A DNA stretch of 37,109 bases from Nitrososphaerota archaeon (GTDB lineage: Archaea; Thermoproteota; Nitrososphaeria; Nitrososphaerales; Nitrosopumilaceae). Under the pieces are notes generated by a model, which saw only the letters and a program-made list of their open reading frames with translations, was not told where the DNA came from and did no database searches. The stretch spans positions 1 through 37,109 of the forward strand of contig JACRJT010000044.1 of NCBI GenBank assembly GCA_016215465.1. Direction: 5' to 3'. Shown one piece after another: positions 30,427 through 37,109 of the stretch; positions within the stretch are counted from its first letter, which is position 1, and the number at the start of each line of letters is the position of its first letter. Position numbers and translations under genes: made by a program.

Positions 30427-30615
30427 TTATTTTGCTAGCTTGCACTGAAATTCTATAATCTCCAAATTCTTTCCATTAGTTTTCTCTTTTGTGACTTTTG
30501 CATGAAAGTTTGGCTGATCTTTTGGTTGTACTTTAGAGTCGGTTGCGGCATGTGCATCAGCAATTGTGAATATAGTCATGGTCAACATTACTGCAAGTAT
30601 CACGTATGCTTTCAT
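30427..30615 (-). CDS. Small secreted protein (62 aa)
   Basis: A 62-aa ORF with a clear signal peptide (MKAYVILAVMLTMTIFTIAD, cleavage likely after DAHA). The mature part is basic, about 39 aa, with one Cys near the end (EFQCKLAK). No family is recognised. The signal peptide is strong evidence that it is expressed and exported. Confidence 0.6.
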   Translation of the reverse strand: MKAYVILAVMLTMTIFTIADAHAATDSKVQPKDQPNFHAKVTKEKTNGKNLEIIEFQCKLAK

Positions 30616-30740
30616 GTGGGTAACCAGTCATTTTATCATTAAAACAAGCTGGAATTATTTTGAAAATCATGCTTCCAATAAGGAAATTTCAGAATAGAGT
30701 CAGGCCAGACTGGTAGAATCACTAGGCATTGGAATATCGC

Positions 30741-30748
30741 AATTTAGG
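30741..30748 (+). promoter_or_regulatory. TATA-like box upstream of candidate RNA
   Basis: AATTTAGG is a weak archaeal TATA-like sequence centred about 23 nt before the first paired base of the RNA element at 30767. A second, better match (ATATTTTAAA, 30754-30763) would place the start inside the 5' arm, so the first is preferred for the full structure. Confidence 0.3.
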
Positions 30749-30766
30749 TTTCAATATTTTAAACAA

Positions 30767-30860
30767 GGGTGTATGGGCCCACAGGAGCCCCGAAATGCAT
30801 GGTTTCGGGAAACCATACCAAAAACAGGCAGAGAGCCATCGGTGGGCTTACAATACACCT
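30767..30860 (+). ncRNA. Candidate structured RNA with 15-bp stem and internal hairpins
   Basis: A long-range stem joins GGTGTATGGGCCCAC (30768-30782) to GTGGGCTT-ACA-ATACACC (30842-30859): 15 pairs, two of them G-U, with one 3-nt bulge. Inside is a perfect 7-bp hairpin, ATGGTTT-CGGG-AAACCAT (30799-30816), and a small GGC-AGAGA-GCC hairpin. A competing stem, CCCGAAA (about 30789) with TTTCGGG (30803-30809), uses the same bases as the hairpin, so two folds are possible. A T-rich tract (TATTTTTTG) follows at 30864. It fits no family that I recognise. A 72-codon frame through it is not gene-like. Confidence 0.5.
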
Positions 30861-30896
30861 ACCTATTTTTTGTTGCAGAATAGTAAGACTATTTTA

Positions 30897-31901
30897 TTAT
30901 GGCAATATTCTAATTTTATGAATTGGGCCATGATAATTCTGCCATAGCCCAAACTCGTAGAAATGATCAGCTTTTATTTGATATGAATCGGCTTCAATTT
31001 TGTAAAGACCCCCATTAACTAAATCCCTACATCCATCGTCAAGTGTTTCGGTCAATGTTTCCTTAGTGGCAAATGACCCAACTTGCAGGTTTACTCCGTT
31101 CCAAGTACAGACTCTTTTATCATTTTCATCATATATCGAAAATCCAACTGGTGTAGAAGAGGTCTTTAATGTGTCGTGCCCAATATTCTTCATAGTGATT
31201 TTTATTAATTCTCCAAATTTGTATTCATATCTGTCCGTCTCAAAAACAATAGGAAATTCATACTCTATCCAACCCCTCTCAATTAATTTTGGAATAGTTT
31301 CAGGTTTCACACATGCTGGCGAACTGTTTTTTGATTTGAATGTCAATTCCAACCCTTTTTTACACACTAGATTAATTGGTTCAATTCCCTTCTGTATCTG
31401 TTTTTTTGGTTGGTAGGGAATCGCATTTTCAAATAATTCTATAGGACAGCCCATCGGAAATGCCCACGAGCCCATATCAGCTGAAAATATTATTTCGAGT
31501 TCTGTTGTCTCCTTCGTAATTGGGATTTCTAATGAGATAGTTTTCTTACCAGAATTCTCGGACATTGTAAACTCTGTCTCTCTTCCGTTTACTAGTATGT
31601 ATGGTCTATCGCCATCTCTTGAAGGTACACATTTGTATCTATATTGCGTGAGTGCCGAAGGAATATCTAGGGAAACACTTCCATCACTTTCTGTTACTAA
31701 TAAAAGCAGAATCGATGATTGCCCTTCGATGGAGGAAAGGGAATTTACTGTGATTCCATCTGTAACGTTATAGCTAATGTTGTAGTAAAAATTCTTGTAG
31801 CGTAATGGAAAGTTTCCTGACGCTTCAACCAAAAGAAATGATGTTCCCAGTAGAGAGATTGAAATGGCTACAACAATTACTTCTAAAGTATTCATACGCA
31901 T
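30897..31901 (-). CDS. Secreted or membrane-anchored thaumarchaeal surface protein
   Basis: A 334-aa protein with an N-terminal signal or anchor (5-27). It has two beta-rich parts. Residues 30-165 are Ig/jelly-roll-like with Cys91 and Cys152. Residues 215-334 resemble BsuPI-type beta domains (KFGELIKITMKNIG, then VGFSIYDENDKRVCTW). Between them is a compact module (180-211), CKKGLEL...SPACVKP...LIERGW, which recurs in many thaumarchaeal secreted proteins. The function is unknown; a surface adhesion or structural role is inference. Confidence 0.7.
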   Translation of the reverse strand: MRMNTLEVIVVAISISLLGTSFLLVEASGNFPLRYKNFYYNISYNVTDGITVNSLSSIEGQSSILLLLVTESDGSVSLDIPSALTQYRYKCVPSRDGDRPYILVNGRETEFTMSENSGKKTISLEIPITKETTELEIIFSADMGSWAFPMGCPIELFENAIPYQPKKQIQKGIEPINLVCKKGLELTFKSKNSSPACVKPETIPKLIERGWIEYEFPIVFETDRYEYKFGELIKITMKNIGHDTLKTSSTPVGFSIYDENDKRVCTWNGVNLQVGSFATKETLTETLDDGCRDLVNGGLYKIEADSYQIKADHFYEFGLWQNYHGPIHKIRILP

Positions 31902-32101
31902 GTTGCTTTTGTACTCATCTTAAACTATTCCAACAATTTATCGCATGATATACTTAATGCGTTTTTTTATGAATATGCATCTAAACCATATTTAGAAATG
32001 AAAGTGCGAAACTCAAAGTACTGTTATCCCTAGAAATTGTATTGACAGTCAAATGTGAACTAATTTTGAGCGTGAAAAGGGCTTGCACATACGTGATATA
32101 A

Positions 32102-32176
32102 TGGGCCCACAGGGATTTGAACCCTGGATTTTCGCCGTGTAAGGGCGACGTCATAACCGATCTGGACCATGAGCCC
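32102..32176 (-). tRNA. tRNA-Val (anticodon TAC), CCA not encoded
   Basis: Read on the minus strand: acceptor GGGCTCA pairs with TGGGCCC (one T-G wobble), the anticodon stem TCGCC/GGCGA encloses CTTACAC with anticodon TAC, and the T arm is CAGGG-TTCAAAT-CCCTG. The discriminator is A. The next genomic bases are TTA, so CCA must be added by the nucleotidyltransferase, unlike tRNA-Ala in this window. A TATA box lies at 32201-32207. Confidence 0.95.
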
Positions 32177-32200
32177 AGCAAAATTCCTTCTCAGAAACCA

Positions 32201-32207
32201 TTTAAAC
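32201..32207. promoter_or_regulatory. TATA element between tRNA-Val and the glycosyltransferase
   Basis: TTTAAAC is TATA-like on both strands. It is centred about 28 nt from the tRNA-Val 5' end on the left and 30 nt from the TTG start of the glycosyltransferase on the right, so it may serve as a shared bidirectional core promoter. Confidence 0.45.
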
Positions 32208-32233
32208 TTTGAGAAGACAGACAAAAAGAATCA

Positions 32234-33259
32234 TTGACTGACAAGGTAGACGTCGGCTTTTTCTGCAGTCCCATTGGATTGGGCCATGCGACACGAGACA
32301 TTGCCATTGCCCAGCATTTTGATGGCATTTTAGCAAAATTTGTAACTGGAAATGGTGCTGCCAAATTGTTTTCAGAGTACGGATTTTTAGTAAATGACTC
32401 CTATGTGCCTCCAAAGTTCAAAGTCAAAAATGGATCGCTTCAGAAATCACTCAAATGGCTTTTCACGTATTATCAGTACTACAAAGAATGTAGCGTTATT
32501 GCGAACAAGTTTGTAAAAAATGAAAAACCCAAAGTGATCGTAAGTGACGAGGACTTTGCCTCCCTCACCATAGCACAACAAAACAAAATTCCGTCCATTC
32601 TAATCACAGATATCTTAGAAACAAGATTCACAAAAGGAATTAGCTCATTTGTTGAAAAGAAGATGAACCAGTCCATGAAAAACATCATACAAAAATGCAA
32701 CGTTGTAATAATGCCAGAATTTGGCCAAGATCAGGATAACATCAAAAGAGTAGGACCGATAGTACGGGCCACAAAACACAGCAGGGATGAATTAAGGAAA
32801 AAGTTCTCATTTTCCAAAAAAACAATCACGATAAGTGTTGGTGGAACGGATGCAGACAAGTTTCTAGTTGAGAAAGCAATCGGCGTATTTTCAAAGCTAA
32901 AGATTGACGCAGACTTGGTGGTTGTGTCAGGACCATCTCTGAAACTAGACATGCAAGACATCAGAAATCTTGGGTTTGTCAACAATCTCCATGAGATAAT
33001 TTATGCATCGGATCTCATCATTTCACTTGCGGGAAAATCTACCATCGATGAGTCAAAAGCATACGGAACGCCAGGAATTTTCATTCCAATCAAGAACCAT
33101 TTTGAGCAAGAGGACAACGCAAGCCAAGTCGGATGCCAATATGAGGATATTTTTCAGCTTGATACGCTAATTCCCCAAAAACTAGAATTACCTAGAACCC
33201 CTGTTGAGACAAACGGTGCAAGCCGTGCCTATGAAATCATCAGGGAATATCTGATATAA
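32234..33259 (+). CDS. GT-B glycosyltransferase (family 28/MurG-like)
   Basis: A 341-aa protein with the two-domain GT-B layout. The N-terminal GFFCSPIGLGHATRD (7-21) carries the GxGHxxR acceptor loop, and the C-terminal half has ISVGGTDADK and the donor-site SLAGKSTIDESKAYGTP, with a terminal helix. Such enzymes transfer a sugar from a nucleotide sugar to a lipid or glycan, so a surface-glycan or glycolipid role is probable. The start is TTG at 32234, consistent with the TATA element 30 nt upstream. The acceptor is unknown. Confidence 0.85.
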   Translation: MTDKVDVGFFCSPIGLGHATRDIAIAQHFDGILAKFVTGNGAAKLFSEYGFLVNDSYVPPKFKVKNGSLQKSLKWLFTYYQYYKECSVIANKFVKNEKPKVIVSDEDFASLTIAQQNKIPSILITDILETRFTKGISSFVEKKMNQSMKNIIQKCNVVIMPEFGQDQDNIKRVGPIVRATKHSRDELRKKFSFSKKTITISVGGTDADKFLVEKAIGVFSKLKIDADLVVVSGPSLKLDMQDIRNLGFVNNLHEIIYASDLIISLAGKSTIDESKAYGTPGIFIPIKNHFEQEDNASQVGCQYEDIFQLDTLIPQKLELPRTPVETNGASRAYEIIREYLI

Positions 33260-33303
33260 TCACTAATGCTTAAAAGAGGATTTAGGTTTTTGAAAACCAC
33301 GAA

Positions 33304-34719
33304 TTGGAAAAACTAGTTGTTGCAAAATTTGGAGGCAGTGCAAGTGGAATTGATGGCGAACACGTATCAGATATAGTCAACCGCATCAAGGAATTAAAAA
33401 AAGATGCCAAGGTAATTACGGTTTTTTCCGCTCCTCTTACCATACATGATGGAAAGAGAAAATCACTAACTGACTTGGCATTGCTCCTTGGAAGAAAAGC
33501 AGAGGAGGGAATCATGCCTGATATCAATGAGATAAAAAAACCGTATGAGAAAATTCTCAACTTTGTATCAGAGTCATATAGGACAGAATGCAAAAAAATA
33601 ATCGATTCGTTTTTGGAAAAAACCCAACAGGTATACAACGAGGCAATGCAGAGACACTCATTTGCAGACGAGATACGCTCAAGGGCACTTGCATTTTCAG
33701 GCGAAATTCTCATGTCATACATGATGAACTACATCATGAAAAGCAACGGCATAAAATCAGATGTAGTCTCGTATGATATTTGGCCAATCATAACAGACAA
33801 CAACATTGAATCAACGAACTTTCTTGCCTCAGAGTCCATAAAGAGAATAGAACCAGTGGAGCAACTCCTAAAGGAAAACGATGTTCTGTCAATTGGCGGC
33901 TTTATTGGAAAAACAATAGACGGTGCAGAAACCACGTATGAGCGCGGAGGCTCAGACAGAACTGCAGCAGATCTAGGCATACTGTTTCATAAAAAATACG
34001 ATACCAGAATTGATTTTGAAAAGGACAGTGCTGTCGTGTCAGCCGATCCAAGGGTTGTTTCAGAAGAACTGGAGGACATTTCTCAGCTTTCATACAACGA
34101 GGCAAGGCTTGCGGGAATGTTTGGAATGAAAATCCTAGACCCAATTGCGATCAAAGAGATTTTGGAAAATGGAGTAGACATGTCAATCATGATAACAAAC
34201 ATGAAAAACCCGCAGAAAATAACGACCATAAAAAGAAGATCAGACAACCAAAATGGTCATCCGCTAAAAATTGTGACCGGCAAAAAACATTGCGCCATAC
34301 TCAAAATTGAAAGCGAGTCTGCACATAAACTGCTTGAATCGCTGGAAAAAGAGAAAAGGTACAGCGAGTTTGTCATACTTTCTCCTTTTACAAAAGACGA
34401 TATCGAGTTTACAAGAATTTTGTTTTTGGATTCTGACTATGTCAAGCGAAACGAAAGATATGTTTTGGGATTTGACTCCCTTGCCACAATCACGTATAAT
34501 CGCGGAGTAATTACATTAATTGGAGATGAAATGTGGCGAGTTCACCAAATTGTATCAAAGGCAAGCTCGCGAATAGGTGACGCAGGCCTTAACATCTTGA
34601 ACATGGATGCACAGGAAGAGACATCACGAGTCATCATAGTGACCGATGATTCTGATGACAACATCGAGAAAGCGATTCGCGCAGTACACTCAGAAAGATC
34701 AAAAATAACGTTTACTTGA
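33304..34719 (+). CDS. lysC: Aspartate kinase
   Basis: Phosphorylates aspartate, the first step towards lysine, threonine and methionine. The 471-aa protein begins with the amino-acid-kinase motif VAKFGGSASG (6-15), contains ERGGSDRTAADLG (the substrate/ATP segment, about 217) and ends with two ACT-type domains (from about 315), presumably for feedback control. The start is TTG. The aspartokinase and the ilvE-type aminotransferase nearby place amino-acid synthesis genes in this area. A 44-nt gap separates it from the glycosyltransferase. Confidence 0.93.
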   Translation: MEKLVVAKFGGSASGIDGEHVSDIVNRIKELKKDAKVITVFSAPLTIHDGKRKSLTDLALLLGRKAEEGIMPDINEIKKPYEKILNFVSESYRTECKKIIDSFLEKTQQVYNEAMQRHSFADEIRSRALAFSGEILMSYMMNYIMKSNGIKSDVVSYDIWPIITDNNIESTNFLASESIKRIEPVEQLLKENDVLSIGGFIGKTIDGAETTYERGGSDRTAADLGILFHKKYDTRIDFEKDSAVVSADPRVVSEELEDISQLSYNEARLAGMFGMKILDPIAIKEILENGVDMSIMITNMKNPQKITTIKRRSDNQNGHPLKIVTGKKHCAILKIESESAHKLLESLEKEKRYSEFVILSPFTKDDIEFTRILFLDSDYVKRNERYVLGFDSLATITYNRGVITLIGDEMWRVHQIVSKASSRIGDAGLNILNMDAQEETSRVIIVTDDSDDNIEKAIRAVHSERSKITFT

Positions 34720-34962
34720 ATTTGAAAACAAAATCGCAAATGGCCCTTCAGGGTTGTCCCGTCAGAGCCACGCTGGGTTTATTCTTGGACCATTTATCTA
34801 GATTCAGTCCGGCGTTACCCAAAACACGCACTGTTTAGTGTTAGTTGAAGCGATATTTAGACCTGATCTATATAGTCTATCAAGTTCGTGCCTGACTTTG
34901 CACAATCGCCAGATGCAAATGCAACAACAGTCAAAAATAATCTAGATCATGCAACGAGTAAT

Positions 34963-35175
34963 TTATTGGCCGAATTTTCCGCCTGCAATATACCAGAGTA
35001 CAAGGCCTGTTCCAATCATCACATACCACTTGATGTTTCTCTTGTCGATAAACACGTTTTTTGGATTTAGTTCTTCGACATTAATCGACTTGCGTATTTT
35101 TCTCATTTCAAATCCCTGGCCAACAAGACCACCGACAAGAAGTGCCACTGCTACAAACGGAATAATTGATTCCAT
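34963..35175 (-). CDS. Small two-span membrane protein (70 aa)
   Basis: ATG at 35175 gives a 70-aa protein with two transmembrane helices (residues 4-20, IIPFVAVALLVGGLVG; about 50-64, WYVMIGTGLVLWYIAGG) joined by a charged loop (MRKIRKSINVEELNPKN). A longer frame from 35322 would overlap the ilvE coding region and is rejected. A TATA-like CTAAATAT lies about 25 nt upstream at 35197-35204. No family is recognised. Confidence 0.65.
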   Translation of the reverse strand: MESIIPFVAVALLVGGLVGQGFEMRKIRKSINVEELNPKNVFIDKRNIKWYVMIGTGLVLWYIAGGKFGQ

Positions 35176-35231
35176 GGATATGGTGTATATTTTCACATAT
35201 TTAGTCCTGTGCCTGAATAATTCAAGATAAC

Positions 35232-35240
35232 TCTTTAAAT
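35232..35240 (+). promoter_or_regulatory. TATA box of ilvE
   Basis: CTTTAAATT is a strong archaeal TATA box centred about 28 nt before the ATG at 35264. This favours the internal ATG (MKEVGKIW) over the one at 35246 and implies a leaderless mRNA. Confidence 0.55.
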
Positions 35241-35263
35241 TACGAATGTTTATGCATCGTTCT

Positions 35264-36178
35264 ATGAAGGAAGTAGGCAAGATCTGGATGAACGGTAAGC
35301 TGGTTCCATTCAAGGATGCCAAGGTTCATGTCTTGACTCATGCATTGCATTATTCAACTGCCGTCTTTGAGGGAATAAGATGCTATAACACACCAAAGGG
35401 TTCTGCCATTTTTAGGTTGCCAGAACACGTGGACAGGTTATTCAGATCAGCAAAAATGTATTCAATGAAGATGCAGTTTTCAAAGGATCAGATCACAGAT
35501 GGAATAATAAAAACAGTAAAGGCAAGCGGTCTTAAGGAATGCTACATTAGGCCACTTGCGTATTATGGATATGGTACGATGGGATTGACTCCGACTCCAA
35601 ACAAGGTAGACGTTTCAATAGCATGTTGGGAGTGGAAGATTGGTGAGTCAAATGCAGGAAAACTGACAGGTGCAAGGTGTAAAATTTCAAGCTGGCTTCG
35701 AATAGATTCCAGATCACAGCCAATGCAGGCAAAGGCTGCATCGAACTATGCAAATGCGGCACTAGCAAGAGTGGAGGCCCTAAACAACGGATACGATGAG
35801 GCAATAATGCTAAACTATCATGGAAAAATTACAGAAGGCAGTGCAGAAAACATCTTTGTGATAAGGAATGGTGAAATTTTCACGCCGCCGCTTACATCTG
35901 GAATACTGGAAGGAATCACACGAGATAGTGCAATTCAGATACTTCGTGCAGACGGACAGAACATAATTGAAAAAGAGATTGACAGAGACGATCTTTATTC
36001 TGCAGACGAGATATTCATGACAGGTACTGCTGCAGAGGTAAAGTCAGTATCCCAAGTAGACGGCATAACTATCGGAGATGGAAAAATCGGCAAGACCACA
36101 AAACAACTGCAAAAATCGTTCATGGGTGTGGCGATGGGTCAAGACGAACGATTCGTTCACTGGCTAAAATACATCTAG
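35264..36178 (+). CDS. ilvE: Branched-chain amino-acid aminotransferase
   Basis: Transaminates Leu, Ile and Val with 2-oxoglutarate using PLP (fold type IV). The 304-aa protein has the N-terminal GKIWMNGKLVPFKDAKVHVL, THALHYSTAVFEGIRCY, the PLP-lysine segment QAKAASNYANA, the Glu-containing EGSAENIFV and TSGILEGITRDS. The 35264 ATG is chosen from the TATA spacing and because it fits normal family length; 35246 would add six residues. Confidence 0.94.
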   Translation: MKEVGKIWMNGKLVPFKDAKVHVLTHALHYSTAVFEGIRCYNTPKGSAIFRLPEHVDRLFRSAKMYSMKMQFSKDQITDGIIKTVKASGLKECYIRPLAYYGYGTMGLTPTPNKVDVSIACWEWKIGESNAGKLTGARCKISSWLRIDSRSQPMQAKAASNYANAALARVEALNNGYDEAIMLNYHGKITEGSAENIFVIRNGEIFTPPLTSGILEGITRDSAIQILRADGQNIIEKEIDRDDLYSADEIFMTGTAAEVKSVSQVDGITIGDGKIGKTTKQLQKSFMGVAMGQDERFVHWLKYI

Positions 36179-36215
36179 AACACAGGTTTTTTAGAGATTT
36201 TACTGTACCAAAACC

Positions 36216-36380
36216 ATGGATTCTTGTTCGGTCGGAGGAAAGAGCGATGAAATTTGCTGGTTTTGCAAAAAGGGAAGACATTCAGAATGCATGAAAGAAA
36301 TCCCAATTGATGCAAAATCAGAAGGCCCCCATGACTGTACATTTGATACCAAGATGATACCGTGCAAATGCGCCCACTGA
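36216..36380 (+). CDS. 54-aa Cys-rich mini-protein
   Basis: ATG at 36216 to TGA. It has seven Cys: C4, CWFC near 14-17, C25, C41 and the terminal CKCAH (two). The N-terminal Cys and final CxCxH suggest zinc or iron-sulfur binding. The frame on the opposite strand is a shadow with no such pattern. It follows ilvE by 37 nt on the same strand. No family is recognised. Confidence 0.6.
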   Translation: MDSCSVGGKSDEICWFCKKGRHSECMKEIPIDAKSEGPHDCTFDTKMIPCKCAH

Positions 36381-36413
36381 AATATCAAATACTGCATTCT
36401 TTGAGACCCTACA

Positions 36414-36983
36414 ATGAGTCACATGGAATATTGGAACCAGTACACAGAAAATTCTGATTCAAATTATAATGGAGAGATGGCAAAGTTCATCCGAGATCTC
36501 GCCATATCATTGAGGGTTCAAAATGTACTTGAGGTTGGTTGCAATTCTGGAAACGATCTGAAATTATTCCCGCAAGAGTTTGATGTTTCTGGAATTGATC
36601 CTAATGAATTTGCTATTAGGAAGGCTAGTCAGAATCTACCTTATTTCAAGTTCAAAGTAGACGCAATTACGGAACTGCCGTTTGAAGATTCTTCCTTTGA
36701 TTTTGTATTTACAAGAAATGTTCTAAACTATATTGACGATTCAAACATGGAAAAATCAGTTAACGAGTTGTTCAGGGTTTCTCGAAAATATGTTTTAAAT
36801 GTTGAATATTTTTCGGATAATGAAAGTCAGATACAAGATGTTTCCATTCCGACACGGGGAAGAAACATGTACAAACGCTGGCTCAATTTCAAGGTAAAGA
36901 TAATTAGTAATGTGGACATGCATGAAGAAATTGATCCAAAAAAATCCAAATTTACTCTAATAAGAAAAATTGTAACTGTCTAG
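36414..36983 (+). CDS. SAM-dependent methyltransferase (class I)
   Basis: A 189-aa methyltransferase with motif I NVLEVGCNSGNDLKLF (37-52), the acidic SAM-ribose residue in SGIDPNE (about 60) and DAITELPFEDSSFDFVFTRN (motifs II/III). The protein ends soon after the core, so it is a minimal form. Sequences of this type methylate small molecules, sugars or lipids; the substrate is unknown. The ATG at 36414 is preceded by a TATA-like AATATCAAATACT about 30 nt upstream. Confidence 0.86.
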   Translation: MSHMEYWNQYTENSDSNYNGEMAKFIRDLAISLRVQNVLEVGCNSGNDLKLFPQEFDVSGIDPNEFAIRKASQNLPYFKFKVDAITELPFEDSSFDFVFTRNVLNYIDDSNMEKSVNELFRVSRKYVLNVEYFSDNESQIQDVSIPTRGRNMYKRWLNFKVKIISNVDMHEEIDPKKSKFTLIRKIVTV

Positions 36984-37072
36984 AGTTTTGAAGTTCCCAA
37001 ACCATCAGATCTGTTATTTTTGACAGACAGCTTTTCTGATCAGTACAATACCATTACTGTCATTGCGAGGAA

Positions 37073-37109
37073 ATGATGACCTTGAGTATTTACGTAATCG
37101 TTGCAGTAT
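37073..37109 (+). CDS. Possible start of a membrane or secreted protein (3'-truncated)
   Basis: The last bases contain ATG ATG followed by an open hydrophobic frame (MMTLSIYVIVAV) that runs off the window. This could be a signal peptide or first transmembrane helix. Only 12 codons are visible, so the call is tentative. Confidence 0.25.
   Translation, partial: MMTLSIYVIVAV

Noticed and set aside
30729-30947. 72-aa plus-strand ORF across the structured RNA
   Set aside because: No family-like composition; it crosses the stem and ends inside the convergent gene.
34720-34962. Possible stem-loop RNA after aspartate kinase
   Set aside because: Only 4-bp pairings (GGGT/ACCC, GGAC/GTCC) could be found and no promoter is visible; nothing firm in this 243-nt gap.
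34888-35230. Plus-strand ORFs of 60 and 93 aa
   Set aside because: Shadows of the two-span membrane protein on the minus strand.
36200-36397. 65-aa minus-strand ORF
   Set aside because: Lies opposite the Cys-rich mini-gene, whose Cys pattern is much more gene-like.
1-37109. CRISPR arrays, insertion sequences, prophage or integrase genes
   Set aside because: No spaced direct repeats, transposase motifs or integrase motifs were seen anywhere; the only direct repeat of note is inside the signal peptidase tail.

Overview
The window is chromosomal DNA of an ammonia-oxidising thaumarchaeon (Nitrososphaerota, most likely the Nitrosopumilales / group I.1a branch). The evidence is archaeal core genes (Sm-like protein, eL37, Sec11-type signal peptidase), a secreted protein with the thaumarchaeal PEFG-CTERM tail, and two enzymes that fit the thaumarchaeal 3-hydroxypropionate/4-hydroxybutyrate CO2-fixation cycle: 4-hydroxybutyryl-CoA dehydratase and an ADP-forming acyl-CoA synthetase. 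Base composition is moderately AT-rich. Genes are tightly packed, ATGA overlaps are common, TTG/GTG starts occur, and many TATA boxes lie about 25 nt upstream of the start codon, which suggests leaderless mRNAs.

Layout. 1-2020 (+): LSm (partial), eL37, a coiled-coil protein and rpiA, nearly abutting. 2012-4675 (-): a dihydroorotase-like amidohydrolase and S-adenosylhomocysteine hydrolase. 4756-4830: tRNA-Ala(CGC). 4831-5713: gene-poor DNA with microprotein candidates and a candidate structured RNA. 5714-6500 (+): three genes joined by ATGA overlaps (Cys-rich mini-protein, stand-alone Lrp/AsnC effector domain, roadblock-like protein). 6596-9512: a divergent copper module, copA against an HTH-TRASH metal sensor, with a perfect palindrome between the promoters. 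9580-12773: small hypotheticals, zinc-ribbon proteins and the PEFG-CTERM protein. 12824-14703: thioredoxin, a PRC-barrel/zinc-ribbon protein and signal peptidase I. 14774-19599: malic enzyme, 4-hydroxybutyryl-CoA dehydratase, 3-methyladenine glycosylase and an SbtA-type bicarbonate transporter with an overlapping PII-like partner. 20163-22444: an arsenic module (MIP channel, ArsC, ArsM, divergent HxlR-type regulator, inverted-repeat operator). 22488-25592: membrane and zinc-ribbon microproteins, then the ADP-forming acyl-CoA synthetase. 25649-27089: a wHTH / two membrane proteins / RNase HI operon. 27166-30615: radical SAM protein, Ni/Co permease, hotdog thioesterase, GNAT, small secreted protein. 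30767-30860: a second, stronger candidate structured RNA. 30897-36983: secreted protein, tRNA-Val(TAC), glycosyltransferase, aspartate kinase, small membrane protein, branched-chain aminotransferase, Cys-rich mini-protein and methyltransferase.

How it fits together. Malic enzyme, the 4HB dehydratase, the ADP-forming synthetase and SbtA/PII point to an autotrophic carbon-metabolism neighbourhood, with bicarbonate import plausibly feeding the biotin-dependent carboxylase of the cycle (not in this window). The arsenic module looks complete for arsenate reduction by ArsC (its Cys pattern matches the thioredoxin-coupled type, and a thioredoxin is encoded in the window), methylation by ArsM, exit of arsenite through the MIP channel, and control by a Cys-containing HxlR repressor. 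The least explained elements are the two candidate structured RNAs (5398-5500 and 30767-30860), the overlapping three-gene operon at 5714-6500 and the wHTH/membrane/RNase HI operon.
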